A stretch of 64,000 nt of DNA, taken from NCBI RefSeq assembly GCF_016616885.1, contig NZ_CP067102.1, forward strand, positions 6,910,501 to 6,974,500, given 5' to 3'. The position numbers and the translations under genes are program-made. Positions 17,532-26,466 of this stretch are shown here, one piece after another. The notes under the pieces were generated by a model, which searched no databases, had not been told where the DNA came from, and was given only the letters and a program-made list of their open reading frames with translations. The stretch's first letter is position 1. Every line of letters starts with the position of its first letter. The DNA is from Bradyrhizobium diazoefficiens. GTDB lineage: Bacteria > Pseudomonadota > Alphaproteobacteria > Rhizobiales > Xanthobacteraceae.

Positions 17532-20500
17532 CCGACGCAATGGCCGTCTTCCGCGGACTGAAGGAAGCCTATCTCCGGTATTTCGACAGCCCGTTCGATC
17601 TCAGGTTCGACGAGCTCGTGGAAGAGCGGCGGGCACTTCTCGACCGCGACGGCGTGCTCTATCGAGACCCGCTCATCGAACCGCAGCCCCCGTATGTCGG
17701 CAGCGGCCACGACATCGTCGGAGCGGCGTCCGCCGCACTCGGCGGCGCAGCCGGATGGTCGCCGCAAGCCGTCGCGGATCTGGGCGAGTTCGCGGCGAGC
17801 GGACTGTTTCAAACGCGTGGCGGTCCGCCGATTGAACTCTACCGCCACCAAGTGGAAATGCTCAGGATATCGGCGGCCGAGCGCCGCGACGCGGTGATCC
17901 TGACCGGCACCGGTTCGGGAAAAACCGAATCCATCTATCTGCCGGTGTTCGCTTCGCTCATCCGGGAATCGATGAACTGGCCGCAGGCGCCAGGGGCTCC
18001 CCGAAACGACTGGTGGGACATGACGCCGCCAGCCGGGTCCGCGGCGCGAACCCGGCACCCCAGAATCAGCCAGCGGGCTCACGAACAGGGCGCGAGACTG
18101 CCGGGTATCCGGGCGCTTGTAATGTATCCGCTCAACGCACTGGCCGAAGACCAGATGACGCGCCTGCGGCAGTCACTCGACAGCGATATGGTACGCGGCT
18201 GGCTGAACGCGAACCGGCGAGGCAACCGGTTCTGGTTCGGCCGCTACATCGGGTCGACGCCCGTTCCCGGACAGCCCGGAAACGATGATGCGGTCAACCG
18301 GCTGCGCGACGCGATGAGGAAGCTCGCCGAGACGGCCAGAACGGCGAGACTGGCGGGACACGGAGACGCGGAGCGCTTCTTCCCGCGTCTCGACGGCGGG
18401 GAGATGTGGAGCCGCTGGGACATGCAGGATGCTCCCCCGGACATCCTGGTCACCAACTACAGCATGCTCAACATCATGCTAATGAGAGACGTCGAAACGC
18501 CGGTCTTCGCGAAGACTCGCGACTGGCTCGCGAGCGACCCGGAGAACGTCTTTCACCTCGTTGTCGACGAGCTTCATTCCTACCGAGGCACGCCCGGGAC
18601 CGAGGTCGCTTACATCATCCGCGTACTGCTGGACCGGATCGGCCTCCATCCCGACCACCCACAACTCAGAATTCTCGCATCGAGCGCTTCGCTCGGCTCG
18701 GACGACGCGAAGGCGCAGGAATATCTGAGCCAATTCTTCGGTACTTCCCGCGACTTCGGTTTCGTCCGGGGAGGCGCCATGCCGATCCCGGCGGGCGCCA
18801 TCGGACGCGTCCAAGGACTTGGAGCGTTATTCGCGCGGCTCGGCGGCGCGATCGAGGCGAACCTCGAGGCGGACATCCACGACAGCATCGACGCACTCAG
18901 CGACGCTTCCGGTTTGCCGCGTCCGCCTCAGACACTGCCGCTCGAAGGCCGGCTCGGCGAGGCGCTAGGCTCCGCCGGAATTCCCGATGCAGTCAGAGCC
19001 GCATGCAACAGCGGGAGCGACGAACAACCGGTCGTGCGCCCCCTTACGCCAGGCCGGATCGGAACGAGCCTCTTTCCGGGATCGGAGGAGAGCGAAGCGG
19101 CGTCGGCGGGGCAAGGCGTCATCGCGTCGCTGGCGCGCGCCCGCAACGGCGCTGGCGCACCCCTGCTGCCGCTGCGGGAGCACGTGTTCTTCCGGAACGT
19201 GCAGGGGATATGGGCATGCACGAATCCGCAGTGCACCGGGGTGAGACGCACCGAAACGGACATACCGGTAGGCAGGCTTTTCGACAGGGCCGTCACCACG
19301 TGCGTGTGCGGCTCGCGGGTGCTGGAAATGCTCTACTGCGAGCCCTGCGGCGACGTGTTTCTCGGAGGCTACCGGCGAGAACTAGGAAACAACGCTTGGT
19401 CGCTCGTTCCCGACGATCCGAACATCGAGAAGGCGCCGGACCATTCAGCGAGCGACCGTACGTACTCCAACTACGCCGTCTACTGGCCTTCCCGAACCGC
19501 GGCCGGTCTGCGTACGCCGCAAAAGGATCAATGGGACCAGGACGGCGTCAGAAGGCGATGGCATAGAGCGCGCTACGACCACCTCACCGGCGAGATAGAG
19601 CTCGCGAGAACCCAGGCGGCAGCGACCGGCTTCATCTACTACGTCAAGCGCCTTCACGAACCGAACGCAGACGTCGTTTCGCTGACAGTGCCGTCCGCCA
19701 ACAACGAACGGCCCGCCGTCTGTCCCCGGTGCGAAGCGAACTGGGCCAAGCTGGCGAGCGCGGCTCCTATACGCACCCAGCGCACCGGTTTCCAGAAGAC
19801 TGCGCAGGTTCTGACGGATGCGCTGCTCAGAGAGATCGCGCCGGTCGCTCAGGGAGCGGCCCATGCCGTCGAGGATTCCAGACGCAAGCTCGTCCTCTTC
19901 TCGGACAGCAGGCAGGACGCGGCGAAACTCGCCGTAGGCGTCGCGAAATCGCACTGGCGCGACGCGCTGCGGCAGGTTCTGGTCGAAGGCGTCTCGGACG
20001 AGGCTCGCGGAATATTAGCATTCGACAGGCGACTGCGCGGCGAACCGGTTAGCGACGAAGAAGACAGGCTCGCCGATGCCTTCGGTGCCGCCCGTCAGGA
20101 GGCGGCCAATGCGATGATGGCAGTCCAGCTGGGACAGGGTGCCCGGCCGTCCCGGATCGGCGGCTTCACCAACCAGGCGCTCAGGGACAAGACGCTGGCG
20201 GAAGCGCGGGACGGAGTGCTGCCCATCCGAACCATGAGCGATCAGGCCGAGCGCAGGCTGCTCGCCAACGGAATGAATCCTGGCGGTGTCGATCGCAGCG
20301 TGACTTGGACCGATCTGGAACGTCAGACGGGTGACTGGCCCCGGCTCTTCGACTGGCAGCTCGATCCTCCCGCGTTCCGGCAGGGCCTTACTCCCGACGA
20401 ACTTGAGCACCGGCGGCGGATCGGCAACGCGGAGCGAGAGGCGATCGCCGAGTCGGTCTTTTCCGGCGGTAGGCGAGATTTCGAGTCGCTCAAGCTCGGC

Positions 20501-23185
20501 GTCGTTACCTTCGATCCGCAGTCCGCGCCGGGGAACGACCACGTCCTGCAGCAGGCCGCCGAAAGCTGCATCCGGATGCTCGGCAAGCGTCGGCGCATCG
20601 ATACCCACCGCGCGACCGGCGACCGCAACGACCTTCCGAGATACATCGGCGACTACCTCACTGCGGTCGCCACTCTGAACGCCAGAGATCCCGCAGCCTT
20701 CCGCCAGGACGTGCTCGGACTGATGACCCGCTGCAGAGTGTTCAATCAAGGCATTTTGGAGTTCGACCATCTGTTCGTCAGACGGCCCCGCGAAAGCTAC
20801 TTTCAGTGCGGCGTCTGTTCGCGAGTCCACCTCCATCGGAGCGGCGGAATCTGCAGCAATTGCGAGGCGCCCTTGGGGACCGCCCTGCGGATCGGCGTCG
20901 ACGACGCCCGCGAGGGATTGGACTACTACACGTGGCTCGCCACTCAGGCCGGACCGGTATTCCGCTTGAACTGTGCCGAGATGACCGGACAGACGGACAA
21001 GGTGGTCGCGCGAGACCGCCAGCGTCTATTCCAGAACGTCCCAATCGGCGACGAATTCGGACTGACGGACAATCTCGATCTTCTGAGCGTCACTACGACG
21101 ATGGAAGCCGGCGTCGACATAGGCTCGTTGCTCGCGGCCATGATGGCGAACATGCCGCCAATGCGCTTCAACTACCAGCAGAGAGTCGGCCGGGCCGGAC
21201 GACGTGGCGCCGCCGTCTCGATTGCGCTGACCCTGTGCAGAGGACGAAGCCACGACGACTACTACTTCCAGCGCCCGGACCGCATCACGTCGGATCCCCC
21301 TCCGCCGCCCTACGTCGACACGGACAGACGACAGATCCTTCAGCGCGTCCTGAACAAGGAAGTGCTCAGGTCCGCCTTCGCGGAGCTCGACCTCTTCGCG
21401 ACGGCCGATGGCGACAGCGTCCACGGAGAATTCGGACGAGCCGACGCCTGGACGAACGCGCCGGACCAGACGCCGGCCGGCTACGCGGGAAACACCGTGG
21501 CTGAAATAGTCCAGGAATGGATCGACGGCCACGGCTCCGAGGTGGAGCATGCCTGCGACATGCTGCTGACCGGGACGACGATGGCCGCCACCGATCCGAC
21601 TTCGCGCGCGGAAGCCCTCGCCTTCGTCAGGACGCAGCTTGTGCAGCAGATCACGGACGCCAGCCAGGATGTCACGCTCGTTCAGGACGCGCTGAGCGAG
21701 CGGCTCGCGAACCACGGCCTACTGCCGATGTTCGGATTTCCCACCCGTGCCCGCAACCTCTATCATGGAAGGCCGACGAGATGGCCGCCGCGGGACGTGA
21801 TCGACCGCGACCTCGAACTCGCGGTCAGCATGTTCGCGCCCGGCGCCGAGACCGTGAAGGAGCGGGCGATCCACACGTCGATCGGCGTCGTACGGTACTT
21901 CCCGCAAGGGCAGATGGTTGAGGAAGACGACGATCCTCTCGGACCGCCCGTGATCGTCGGAGTTTGCGGAAACTGTCAGCACGTGGAAACGGTCAACGTG
22001 GTCCCGGGACCGTGTCCGACGTGCGGCGCGCCCGAGGGCGCCGGCGACCGCCAGTACCGTCTCCTCGATCTGCGCCAGCCCAAGGGCTTCACCAGCTATT
22101 ACACCGGCGCTCGCGATTACGACGGGGCCTTCGAATTCGTCCCGCGGGCGGCCCGTCCCAAGGTCGGACGGCCCCAGTTCGCCATCAATCCGCATCTCAA
22201 TTTCGAGGTGGGAGCGGGCAGCGAAGGACGGCTCTACGTCATCAACGACAATGGAGGCCGGCTGTACGAACTGGTGCGTATTTCGATGAATTCGCATGCC
22301 ATGGTGGACGTCGGCGCCATGCAGTCCGCCGAACTGAAGGCCGCAGCCGCCGAAGACCGGCGGCCGCGGACGGTCGGAACAAATCAGATCGGCCAGCCCG
22401 TACGATGTGCGCTGGCGGCCATCAGCAAGACCGACATGATGCTGCTCGGCATCAGGACTTTCGGGACCGGACGGGGCGCCGATCCGAGGACACCGCAGGG
22501 ACGCGCGGCCCTGTACTCTCTCTCGTTCATGCTTCGGCGAGCCGCGGCGGTTCTCCTCGACGTTCAGGATCACGAACTGAAATCCGGCATCCGGAGCGTG
22601 GAGGACGTCGGCACCGAAGTCACGGGACAGGTGTTCCTCTGCGACACGCTCGAGAACGGTGCGGGCTACGCGACCCATCTGGGCCAGCCCGCCGTCGCGG
22701 AAGAACTGCTTCAGATGATCTGCGAAACCGGGCACCGGGACTTCTTCGAGAGACTCGAAGACCCGTTGCACGCCGACTCCTGCGATACGTCATGCCCCGA
22801 CTGCCTGAGAAGCTACAGCAACCTCCAGTACCACAATCTCCTCGACTGGCGTCTCGCCGTCGACCTTGCCGCGCTGGCGCTCGACGCGAATGCGGACATC
22901 TCGCTGTCGTCGCCACGGTGGACCAGAGTTGTTGACAAAGCCGCCACAACACTTCTCAACGCGCGTCCGAACCACCGACGGCTGACAATTGCCGGACTGC
23001 CTGCGATCGCCAACGGCACCGACGTCAAAATCGTAACGCATCCGCTGTGGCTCACGGGGCGCGGCGTGAATCCGTGCCGGGAAGTTGCCCGCGCCTGGAA
23101 CGAAGCCGAACGCGTACACGGATTCCGAATCGATCCCGACGCTTCCTTCGTTTCGGTATTCCGGGCTCTGCGGCAGCCCCTATGA
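17528..23185 (+). CDS. druE: Giant DEAD/DEAH helicase with DUF1998 (DruE-like)
   Basis: 1885 residues, the size of DruE and much longer than ordinary YprA/MrfA helicases. Motif I LTGTGSGKTES is near residue 125, the Walker B variant VVDELHSY near 345, motif III-like ASSASLGSD near 385, motif V TTTMEAGVDIGSLL near 1195, and motif VI YQQRVGRAGRRG near 1216. At least four Cys pairs suggest zinc ribbons: around residues 560-610 (CTNPQC, CVCGS, CEPCGD), ~735 (CPRCE), ~1097-1115 (CGVC, CSNCE) and ~1480-1500 (CGNC, CPTCG). The C-terminal DUF1998 ends with SCPDCLRSYSNLQYHNLLDW-type residues, here DTSCPDCLRSYSN. It would translocate on DNA and drive restriction. Start and stop both overlap neighbours by ATGA. 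Confidence 0.8.
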   Translation: MTDAMAVFRGLKEAYLRYFDSPFDLRFDELVEERRALLDRDGVLYRDPLIEPQPPYVGSGHDIVGAASAALGGAAGWSPQAVADLGEFAASGLFQTRGGPPIELYRHQVEMLRISAAERRDAVILTGTGSGKTESIYLPVFASLIRESMNWPQAPGAPRNDWWDMTPPAGSAARTRHPRISQRAHEQGARLPGIRALVMYPLNALAEDQMTRLRQSLDSDMVRGWLNANRRGNRFWFGRYIGSTPVPGQPGNDDAVNRLRDAMRKLAETARTARLAGHGDAERFFPRLDGGEMWSRWDMQDAPPDILVTNYSMLNIMLMRDVETPVFAKTRDWLASDPENVFHLVVDELHSYRGTPGTEVAYIIRVLLDRIGLHPDHPQLRILASSASLGSDDAKAQEYLSQFFGTSRDFGFVRGGAMPIPAGAIGRVQGLGALFARLGGAIEANLEADIHDSIDALSDASGLPRPPQTLPLEGRLGEALGSAGIPDAVRAACNSGSDEQPVVRPLTPGRIGTSLFPGSEESEAASAGQGVIASLARARNGAGAPLLPLREHVFFRNVQGIWACTNPQCTGVRRTETDIPVGRLFDRAVTTCVCGSRVLEMLYCEPCGDVFLGGYRRELGNNAWSLVPDDPNIEKAPDHSASDRTYSNYAVYWPSRTAAGLRTPQKDQWDQDGVRRRWHRARYDHLTGEIELARTQAAATGFIYYVKRLHEPNADVVSLTVPSANNERPAVCPRCEANWAKLASAAPIRTQRTGFQKTAQVLTDALLREIAPVAQGAAHAVEDSRRKLVLFSDSRQDAAKLAVGVAKSHWRDALRQVLVEGVSDEARGILAFDRRLRGEPVSDEEDRLADAFGAARQEAANAMMAVQLGQGARPSRIGGFTNQALRDKTLAEARDGVLPIRTMSDQAERRLLANGMNPGGVDRSVTWTDLERQTGDWPRLFDWQLDPPAFRQGLTPDELEHRRRIGNAEREAIAESVFSGGRRDFESLKLGVVTFDPQSAPGNDHVLQQAAESCIRMLGKRRRIDTHRATGDRNDLPRYIGDYLTAVATLNARDPAAFRQDVLGLMTRCRVFNQGILEFDHLFVRRPRESYFQCGVCSRVHLHRSGGICSNCEAPLGTALRIGVDDAREGLDYYTWLATQAGPVFRLNCAEMTGQTDKVVARDRQRLFQNVPIGDEFGLTDNLDLLSVTTTMEAGVDIGSLLAAMMANMPPMRFNYQQRVGRAGRRGAAVSIALTLCRGRSHDDYYFQRPDRITSDPPPPPYVDTDRRQILQRVLNKEVLRSAFAELDLFATADGDSVHGEFGRADAWTNAPDQTPAGYAGNTVAEIVQEWIDGHGSEVEHACDMLLTGTTMAATDPTSRAEALAFVRTQLVQQITDASQDVTLVQDALSERLANHGLLPMFGFPTRARNLYHGRPTRWPPRDVIDRDLELAVSMFAPGAETVKERAIHTSIGVVRYFPQGQMVEEDDDPLGPPVIVGVCGNCQHVETVNVVPGPCPTCGAPEGAGDRQYRLLDLRQPKGFTSYYTGARDYDGAFEFVPRAARPKVGRPQFAINPHLNFEVGAGSEGRLYVINDNGGRLYELVRISMNSHAMVDVGAMQSAELKAAAAEDRRPRTVGTNQIGQPVRCALAAISKTDMMLLGIRTFGTGRGADPRTPQGRAALYSLSFMLRRAAAVLLDVQDHELKSGIRSVEDVGTEVTGQVFLCDTLENGAGYATHLGQPAVAEELLQMICETGHRDFFERLEDPLHADSCDTSCPDCLRSYSNLQYHNLLDWRLAVDLAALALDANADISLSSPRWTRVVDKAATTLLNARPNHRRLTIAGLPAIANGTDVKIVTHPLWLTGRGVNPCREVARAWNEAERVHGFRIDPDASFVSVFRALRQPL

Positions 23186-24348
23186 CGCCCCTCTCGATCG
23201 CGCCACTTGAAAGCACCAGTCCGACGGCCGCCGCGGAGATGGCGATCTGCGGCTTGCGGGCCGGCCTTTCGTCGTGCAAAGACGCCGACGCGTGGGTGCT
23301 GCACGATCCTCGCCTCTGGCTCGGGATCGCCTTTCACTCTCTGATGGAGAAGGCGCGAAGAGGACTGGCCGGCGCTGCCCTCCAGTCAGCCTGGAATGAA
23401 ATTGTCGAACGGCTCGTTCAGGAAGCTGGCTCACACCAATTCGATCGCAGGTTCGCAAGTACCGCCCGCTGGCCGAATTACTACCTGGTCGAGGAGAGAG
23501 CCGTCAGCGCGGCGACCGAACTTGCGACGAGATCGCACGCGGTGCTCGGCGTATTCCCGACGAGCGAATATCAACTGAATTATGGTACGGAGAGAAAGCT
23601 TGTCGCGCGATCAGGCCGGTTAATCGGACGACCCGACCGTTTCAACAAACGCGCCGTCACAGACTACAAGTCAAATTTGCCCGACCAGACAACGGCTATC
23701 GGGTCCGAAATCTTTCGGCGGAACCGCCGGCAAGTCCAAATATACGCCGCGATGATCGCCGAAGCTGCCGGTTACTGGCCGCAGAAGGGCATTCTCGCCG
23801 CCGCTTCCGGAGATCTGATCGAATTCGAACTCAATCCGGCAGAGTGCGATGCCGAGGCCGATCGCGCCGTCTATGACCTCGAGGCTTGGAATCGCAAACT
23901 CGCGTCCGCTTGCCAACCTGCGGATATCGCCAGCCCATCCGCGCAAGCTTGTCAAAATTGCCGCTTCAAACTTTTGTGCCCAGCCTTCTGGCCATGGCTC
24001 GCGCAGAGACAAACTGCCGATATGCCTCAGAACAACGTCGCCGTCAGCGGCCGCCTGAAGTATGTTCAGCTAGGCAACGACCGCGATGTGCAAACCGTCG
24101 TACTAGCGGATCCAACCGCGAGCGTTCCTCAAATTACGACGGCCAGCCTGGTGACCCGCCGTTCGATACATGGAGACCTATCGCAAAATCCGGTCGGTGC
24201 CGAATGCAGGATCGTGGGCGCCGAGCTTCGCCGCGACTGGCGCTTGGTGGCAGACCTGCACACTTTGCTAATGCCGACGGACCAGCTTCCCGAGATCGTC
24301 ATTCGTCCGGACACGATGCGCCCGCCGAACAAGGTACGACTTGCCTAA
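23182..24348 (+). CDS. RecB/Cas4-like PD-(D/E)XK nuclease
   Basis: 388 residues from the ATG that overlaps the helicase stop. The nuclease core is visible: GIAFHSLMEKA (RecB motif I His), then LIGRPDRF and AVTDYKSN (D ... D-x-K), RRNRRQVQIYAAMIAEA (motif III Q-x-x-x-Y), and a C-terminal CQNCRFKLLC triplet that with an N-terminal Cys (MAICGLRAG) can bind an Fe-S cluster as in Cas4/AddB. The last ~100 residues form an extra beta-rich domain. It would supply the DNA cleavage coupled to the helicase. This gene is not part of the four-gene Druantia II core as I know it. Confidence 0.8.
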   Translation: MTPLSIAPLESTSPTAAAEMAICGLRAGLSSCKDADAWVLHDPRLWLGIAFHSLMEKARRGLAGAALQSAWNEIVERLVQEAGSHQFDRRFASTARWPNYYLVEERAVSAATELATRSHAVLGVFPTSEYQLNYGTERKLVARSGRLIGRPDRFNKRAVTDYKSNLPDQTTAIGSEIFRRNRRQVQIYAAMIAEAAGYWPQKGILAAASGDLIEFELNPAECDAEADRAVYDLEAWNRKLASACQPADIASPSAQACQNCRFKLLCPAFWPWLAQRQTADMPQNNVAVSGRLKYVQLGNDRDVQTVVLADPTASVPQITTASLVTRRSIHGDLSQNPVGAECRIVGAELRRDWRLVADLHTLLMPTDQLPEIVIRPDTMRPPNKVRLA

Positions 24349-24775
24349 GCTTCGAAAGCTTCTTCCTCGCCGCAAAAGAGCGCCTTTGAGCAGAGGCGAA
24401 GCGATGTCGCGGATCCGATCGACAGACACGACGCCAGAGCGAGTCGTCAGAGCACTGCTGGCCGATGCAGGCGTCCATTACCGACTGAACGTCCGCGACC
24501 TTCCCGGAAAACCCGATTTTGCCAACAAGCGGCGAAAGTTCGCAATTTTCGTGCACGGCTGCTTCTGGCACTCACACGACAACTGCGCTCTCGCTTCGGA
24601 TCCGAAATCAAACCGAAGCTACTGGCAGCCAAAGCTAGAAAAAACGAAGGCCCGAGACCTTGCGCACTTGGAGAGGCTCAAAGAGCTTGGCTATCGGGTG
24701 CTGGTTATCTGGGAATGCTCATCGCGCAAACCGGAGACCGCCGCCGAGCAGATCGCCGACTTCTTCGAGGACTGA
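24341..24775 (+). CDS. vsr: Very short patch repair endonuclease Vsr
   Basis: ~144 residues. Core signature: SRIRSTDTTPERVVRALL, then YRLNVRDLPGKPDFA (catalytic Asp), FVHGCFWHSH (metal/active-site His), and GYRVLVIWECS. Vsr nicks next to T in T:G mismatches produced by deamination of 5-methylcytosine, so it belongs with the C5 methylase at 11193. The frame opens with TTG 24341 overlapping the nuclease stop; ATG 24404 would cut into the conserved start, so TTG 24341 or TTG 24386 is more likely. Last gene of the island; it converges with the next gene after 13 nt. Confidence 0.88.
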   Translation: MPKLRKLLPRRKRAPLSRGEAMSRIRSTDTTPERVVRALLADAGVHYRLNVRDLPGKPDFANKRRKFAIFVHGCFWHSHDNCALASDPKSNRSYWQPKLEKTKARDLAHLERLKELGYRVLVIWECSSRKPETAAEQIADFFED

Positions 24776-24788
24776 TACGCAATGACTT

Positions 24789-24989
24789 TCAGCGCGCTTG
24801 CTTTCTCTCCCGTCGCTTCAAAAACTCTCGCGCGGCATGCTCCATCACGTCCCAAGCGGCCCGATGCTCGTCGATGCCGACCTGCTTGATGTCCGCGATC
24901 ACGTCCGGATGCATCATCATCAGGAATTGAACCCTGTCCCCGATCGGGGTTCGCTTCCCCCGCTTAGGCACCTTCCTTTTCCCGACCAT
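24789..24989 (-). CDS. Small basic protein, ribbon-helix-helix-like
   Basis: 66 residues from ATG 24989: a Lys/Arg-rich start (MVGKRKVPKRGKRTPIGDRV), then FLMMMHPDVIADIKQVGIDE and a helical, charged end. The short strand followed by 'hPDhhxxIKxxAxxxxxs' resembles plasmid RHH/partition-type regulators, but I cannot name the family. The frame is open further to 25085, which would run through the palindrome at 25068-25100, so the later start is preferred. It is divergent from the 25184 gene. Confidence 0.55.
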   Translation of the reverse strand: MVGKRKVPKRGKRTPIGDRVQFLMMMHPDVIADIKQVGIDEHRAAWDVMEHAAREFLKRRERKQAR

Positions 24990-25067
24990 CCGCCCGTCCG
25001 CTGCGCGAGAATCTTTTGTTAACCATAAGGCCGCAGCGCCTCTCGCGCCAGTCTCTGGCGAGTTCGT

Positions 25068-25100
25068 CTTATATAACAAGGCCATGGCTTCCTATATAAG
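25068..25100. promoter_or_regulatory. Nested palindrome in the divergent intergenic region
   Basis: CTTATATA (25068-25075) is mirrored by TATATAAG (25093-25100), and the centre contains GCCATGGC. Symmetric, AT-rich and placed between the divergent genes at 24989 and 25184, it looks like an operator overlapping promoters. AAGGAGG at 25101-25107 follows directly and could serve a TTG at 25118. Confidence 0.45.
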
Positions 25101-25183
25101 AAGGAGGCGCTAAGCCCTTGACTCCAGCTGCCCATTCTGCTTTGAATGTTCTTGTTTTGTTCACGGTAAGCGTTGAGGTCGGC

Positions 25184-25727
25184 ATGTCGGGCGTCGCGGG
25201 AAATTGGAGGGCCGAGCTCATCGAGCGTCACCGCGACCTCTTCCAGCCGCCGGCCGACTTCCCGGGCGCGGTCCAGGGCTCGCCCGAGTGCGACGCCGGC
25301 TGGCTCGACCTGCTCGACCGGCTCTGCGTCCGGATCCGGGCAGCGGTCCAAGCCGACGGGGGGACCTTCAAGTTCAGCCAGATCAAGGAAAAGTACGGGA
25401 CGTTGCGGGCCTATTGGGACGGCAAGCTCTCTCCGCACGCGGCCGCCCGGGTCGAGGAGGCCATCGCGCTGGCCGAAGCCCGCAGCGCCGTGACCTGCGA
25501 TTTGCGGCGAGCCAGGCCGGCTGCATGGCGACGGCTGGCTGACGACCCGCTGCGCGACGCATTCCGAAGGCCGCCCGGTGGTCGAGCACCGGGCCGGCAT
25601 CGAGAACGTGCACCTCGTGAAGCATTTTCTTGAGGGCAGGCGCTTCGTCATCTGCCGTCGCTATGACCGCCAGAACGACGTTTTTGTCGACGTCGACCCC
25701 ACTTCTCTCGGCATCGAGGAGCGCTGA
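25184..25727 (+). pseudogene. Phage/plasmid hypothetical protein, paralogue A, frameshifted
   Basis: ATG 25184 has GAGG 5 nt upstream. The first part reads WRAELIERHRDLFQPPADFP, GWLDLLDRLCVRIRAAV, FKFSQIKEKYGTLRAYWDG, a family common on phages and ICEs (GW-DLL-RLC ... Q-KEK-G-LR-Y). At about 25500 the frame must shift: the expected CGEPGRLHGDGWLTTRC zinc-finger-like part continues in another frame and ends GIENVHLVKHFLEGRRFVIC through TGA 25725. Compare paralogue B, which keeps this region in frame. Two nucleotides after the stop the next gene starts. Confidence 0.65.
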
Positions 25728-25728
25728 G

Positions 25729-26217
25729 ATGGCGACCGACTGGAAGCGCGACCTCATGCTGCGGCACGCCCGACTGTTCCTCCCCATGGCGGAGGAGCCC
25801 AGCCGCTCGGTCGGCTACCCCCATTGCGACCACGGGTGGCAGGACATCCTGCTGCGGCTCTGCCGTAGGATCGAAATCGCGCTGCTCGATCGCGAGACCT
25901 TCGAGTTCGTCCGCATCCGGCAGAAGATGGGCATCCTGCGGGTCGACTGGGACGCCGAGGCCTCGGAGGACACGGAGGCCAGCATTGGCCATGCCGTCGA
26001 TCTCGCCGTCGCCCGCTCCGCCTGCACTTGCGAAATCTGCGGGGCAGAGGGGCAAAGGTACAGCAAGCGCGGCTGGCTCTTGACGCGGTGCGCCGATCAC
26101 GCGGCAGGCGATCCGGTGCCGAACAGACCAGGCTTCGAGAACGTTCACCGGCTACGCCGATGGGGGGACAAGCCGGCATGTATTACGCGCGCTACCACCG
26201 CGCGACCGACACGTTGA
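25729..26217 (+). CDS. Phage/plasmid hypothetical protein, paralogue B
   Basis: 162 residues. It parallels 25184: DWKRDLMLRHARLFLPM, GWQDILLRLCRRIEIAL, FEFVRIRQKMGILRVDWDA, then CTCEICGAEGQ and GWLLTRCADHA, two Cys pairs that may bind zinc. After GFENVHRLRRWGDKP the end departs from paralogue A; the neighbouring frame across a run of six G at ~26161-26166 gives MYYARYHRATDTLTEVP up to 26255, which fits the paralogue better, so a slip may exist here too. Function unknown. Confidence 0.65.
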   Translation: MATDWKRDLMLRHARLFLPMAEEPSRSVGYPHCDHGWQDILLRLCRRIEIALLDRETFEFVRIRQKMGILRVDWDAEASEDTEASIGHAVDLAVARSACTCEICGAEGQRYSKRGWLLTRCADHAAGDPVPNRPGFENVHRLRRWGDKPACITRATTARPTR

Positions 26218-26258
26218 CCGAGGTCCCAGCCCCGCCGCGGAGCCAGAAGGAGTAGCCG

Positions 26259-26465
26259 ATGGCCAAGTTTCTCTGCCACGCCTGCGGCCAGGAAGGCGAG
26301 TTCACCTACGATCCGGCGCGGCACGAATGCCCTCGCTGCGGATCGCGCGACGCGCAGTTCGCGCTGGGAATGGAGGAGATGCCGGACGAACTTATCGACC
26401 GGATCGTCGAGAGCCTCAGCCAGGCCGAGCGCCTGGACGACCACCCGAACGACGAGGATCACTGA
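26259..26465 (+). CDS. Small zinc-ribbon protein
   Basis: 68 residues with AAGGAG 7 nt before ATG. CHACGQ near residue 6 and CPRCGS near 24 form a classic two-knuckle zinc ribbon; the rest (EMPDELIDRIVESLSQAERL) is an acidic helix. One nucleotide separates its stop from the next start, so it is co-translated with the phosphoesterase. Possibly a small DNA- or protein-binding adaptor. Confidence 0.65.
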   Translation: MAKFLCHACGQEGEFTYDPARHECPRCGSRDAQFALGMEEMPDELIDRIVESLSQAERLDDHPNDEDH

Positions 26466-26466
26466 C

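Noticed and set aside
18406..19566. A 386-aa plus-strand ORF inside the helicase gene
   Set aside because: Arg/Pro-rich out-of-frame shadow typical of high-GC coding DNA; the helicase frame carries all motifs.
10108..24775. DISARM instead of Druantia
   Set aside because: The DUF1998 part is fused to a giant helicase in one 1885-aa chain, and there is no separate drmA/drmB pair and no PLD gene in this block.
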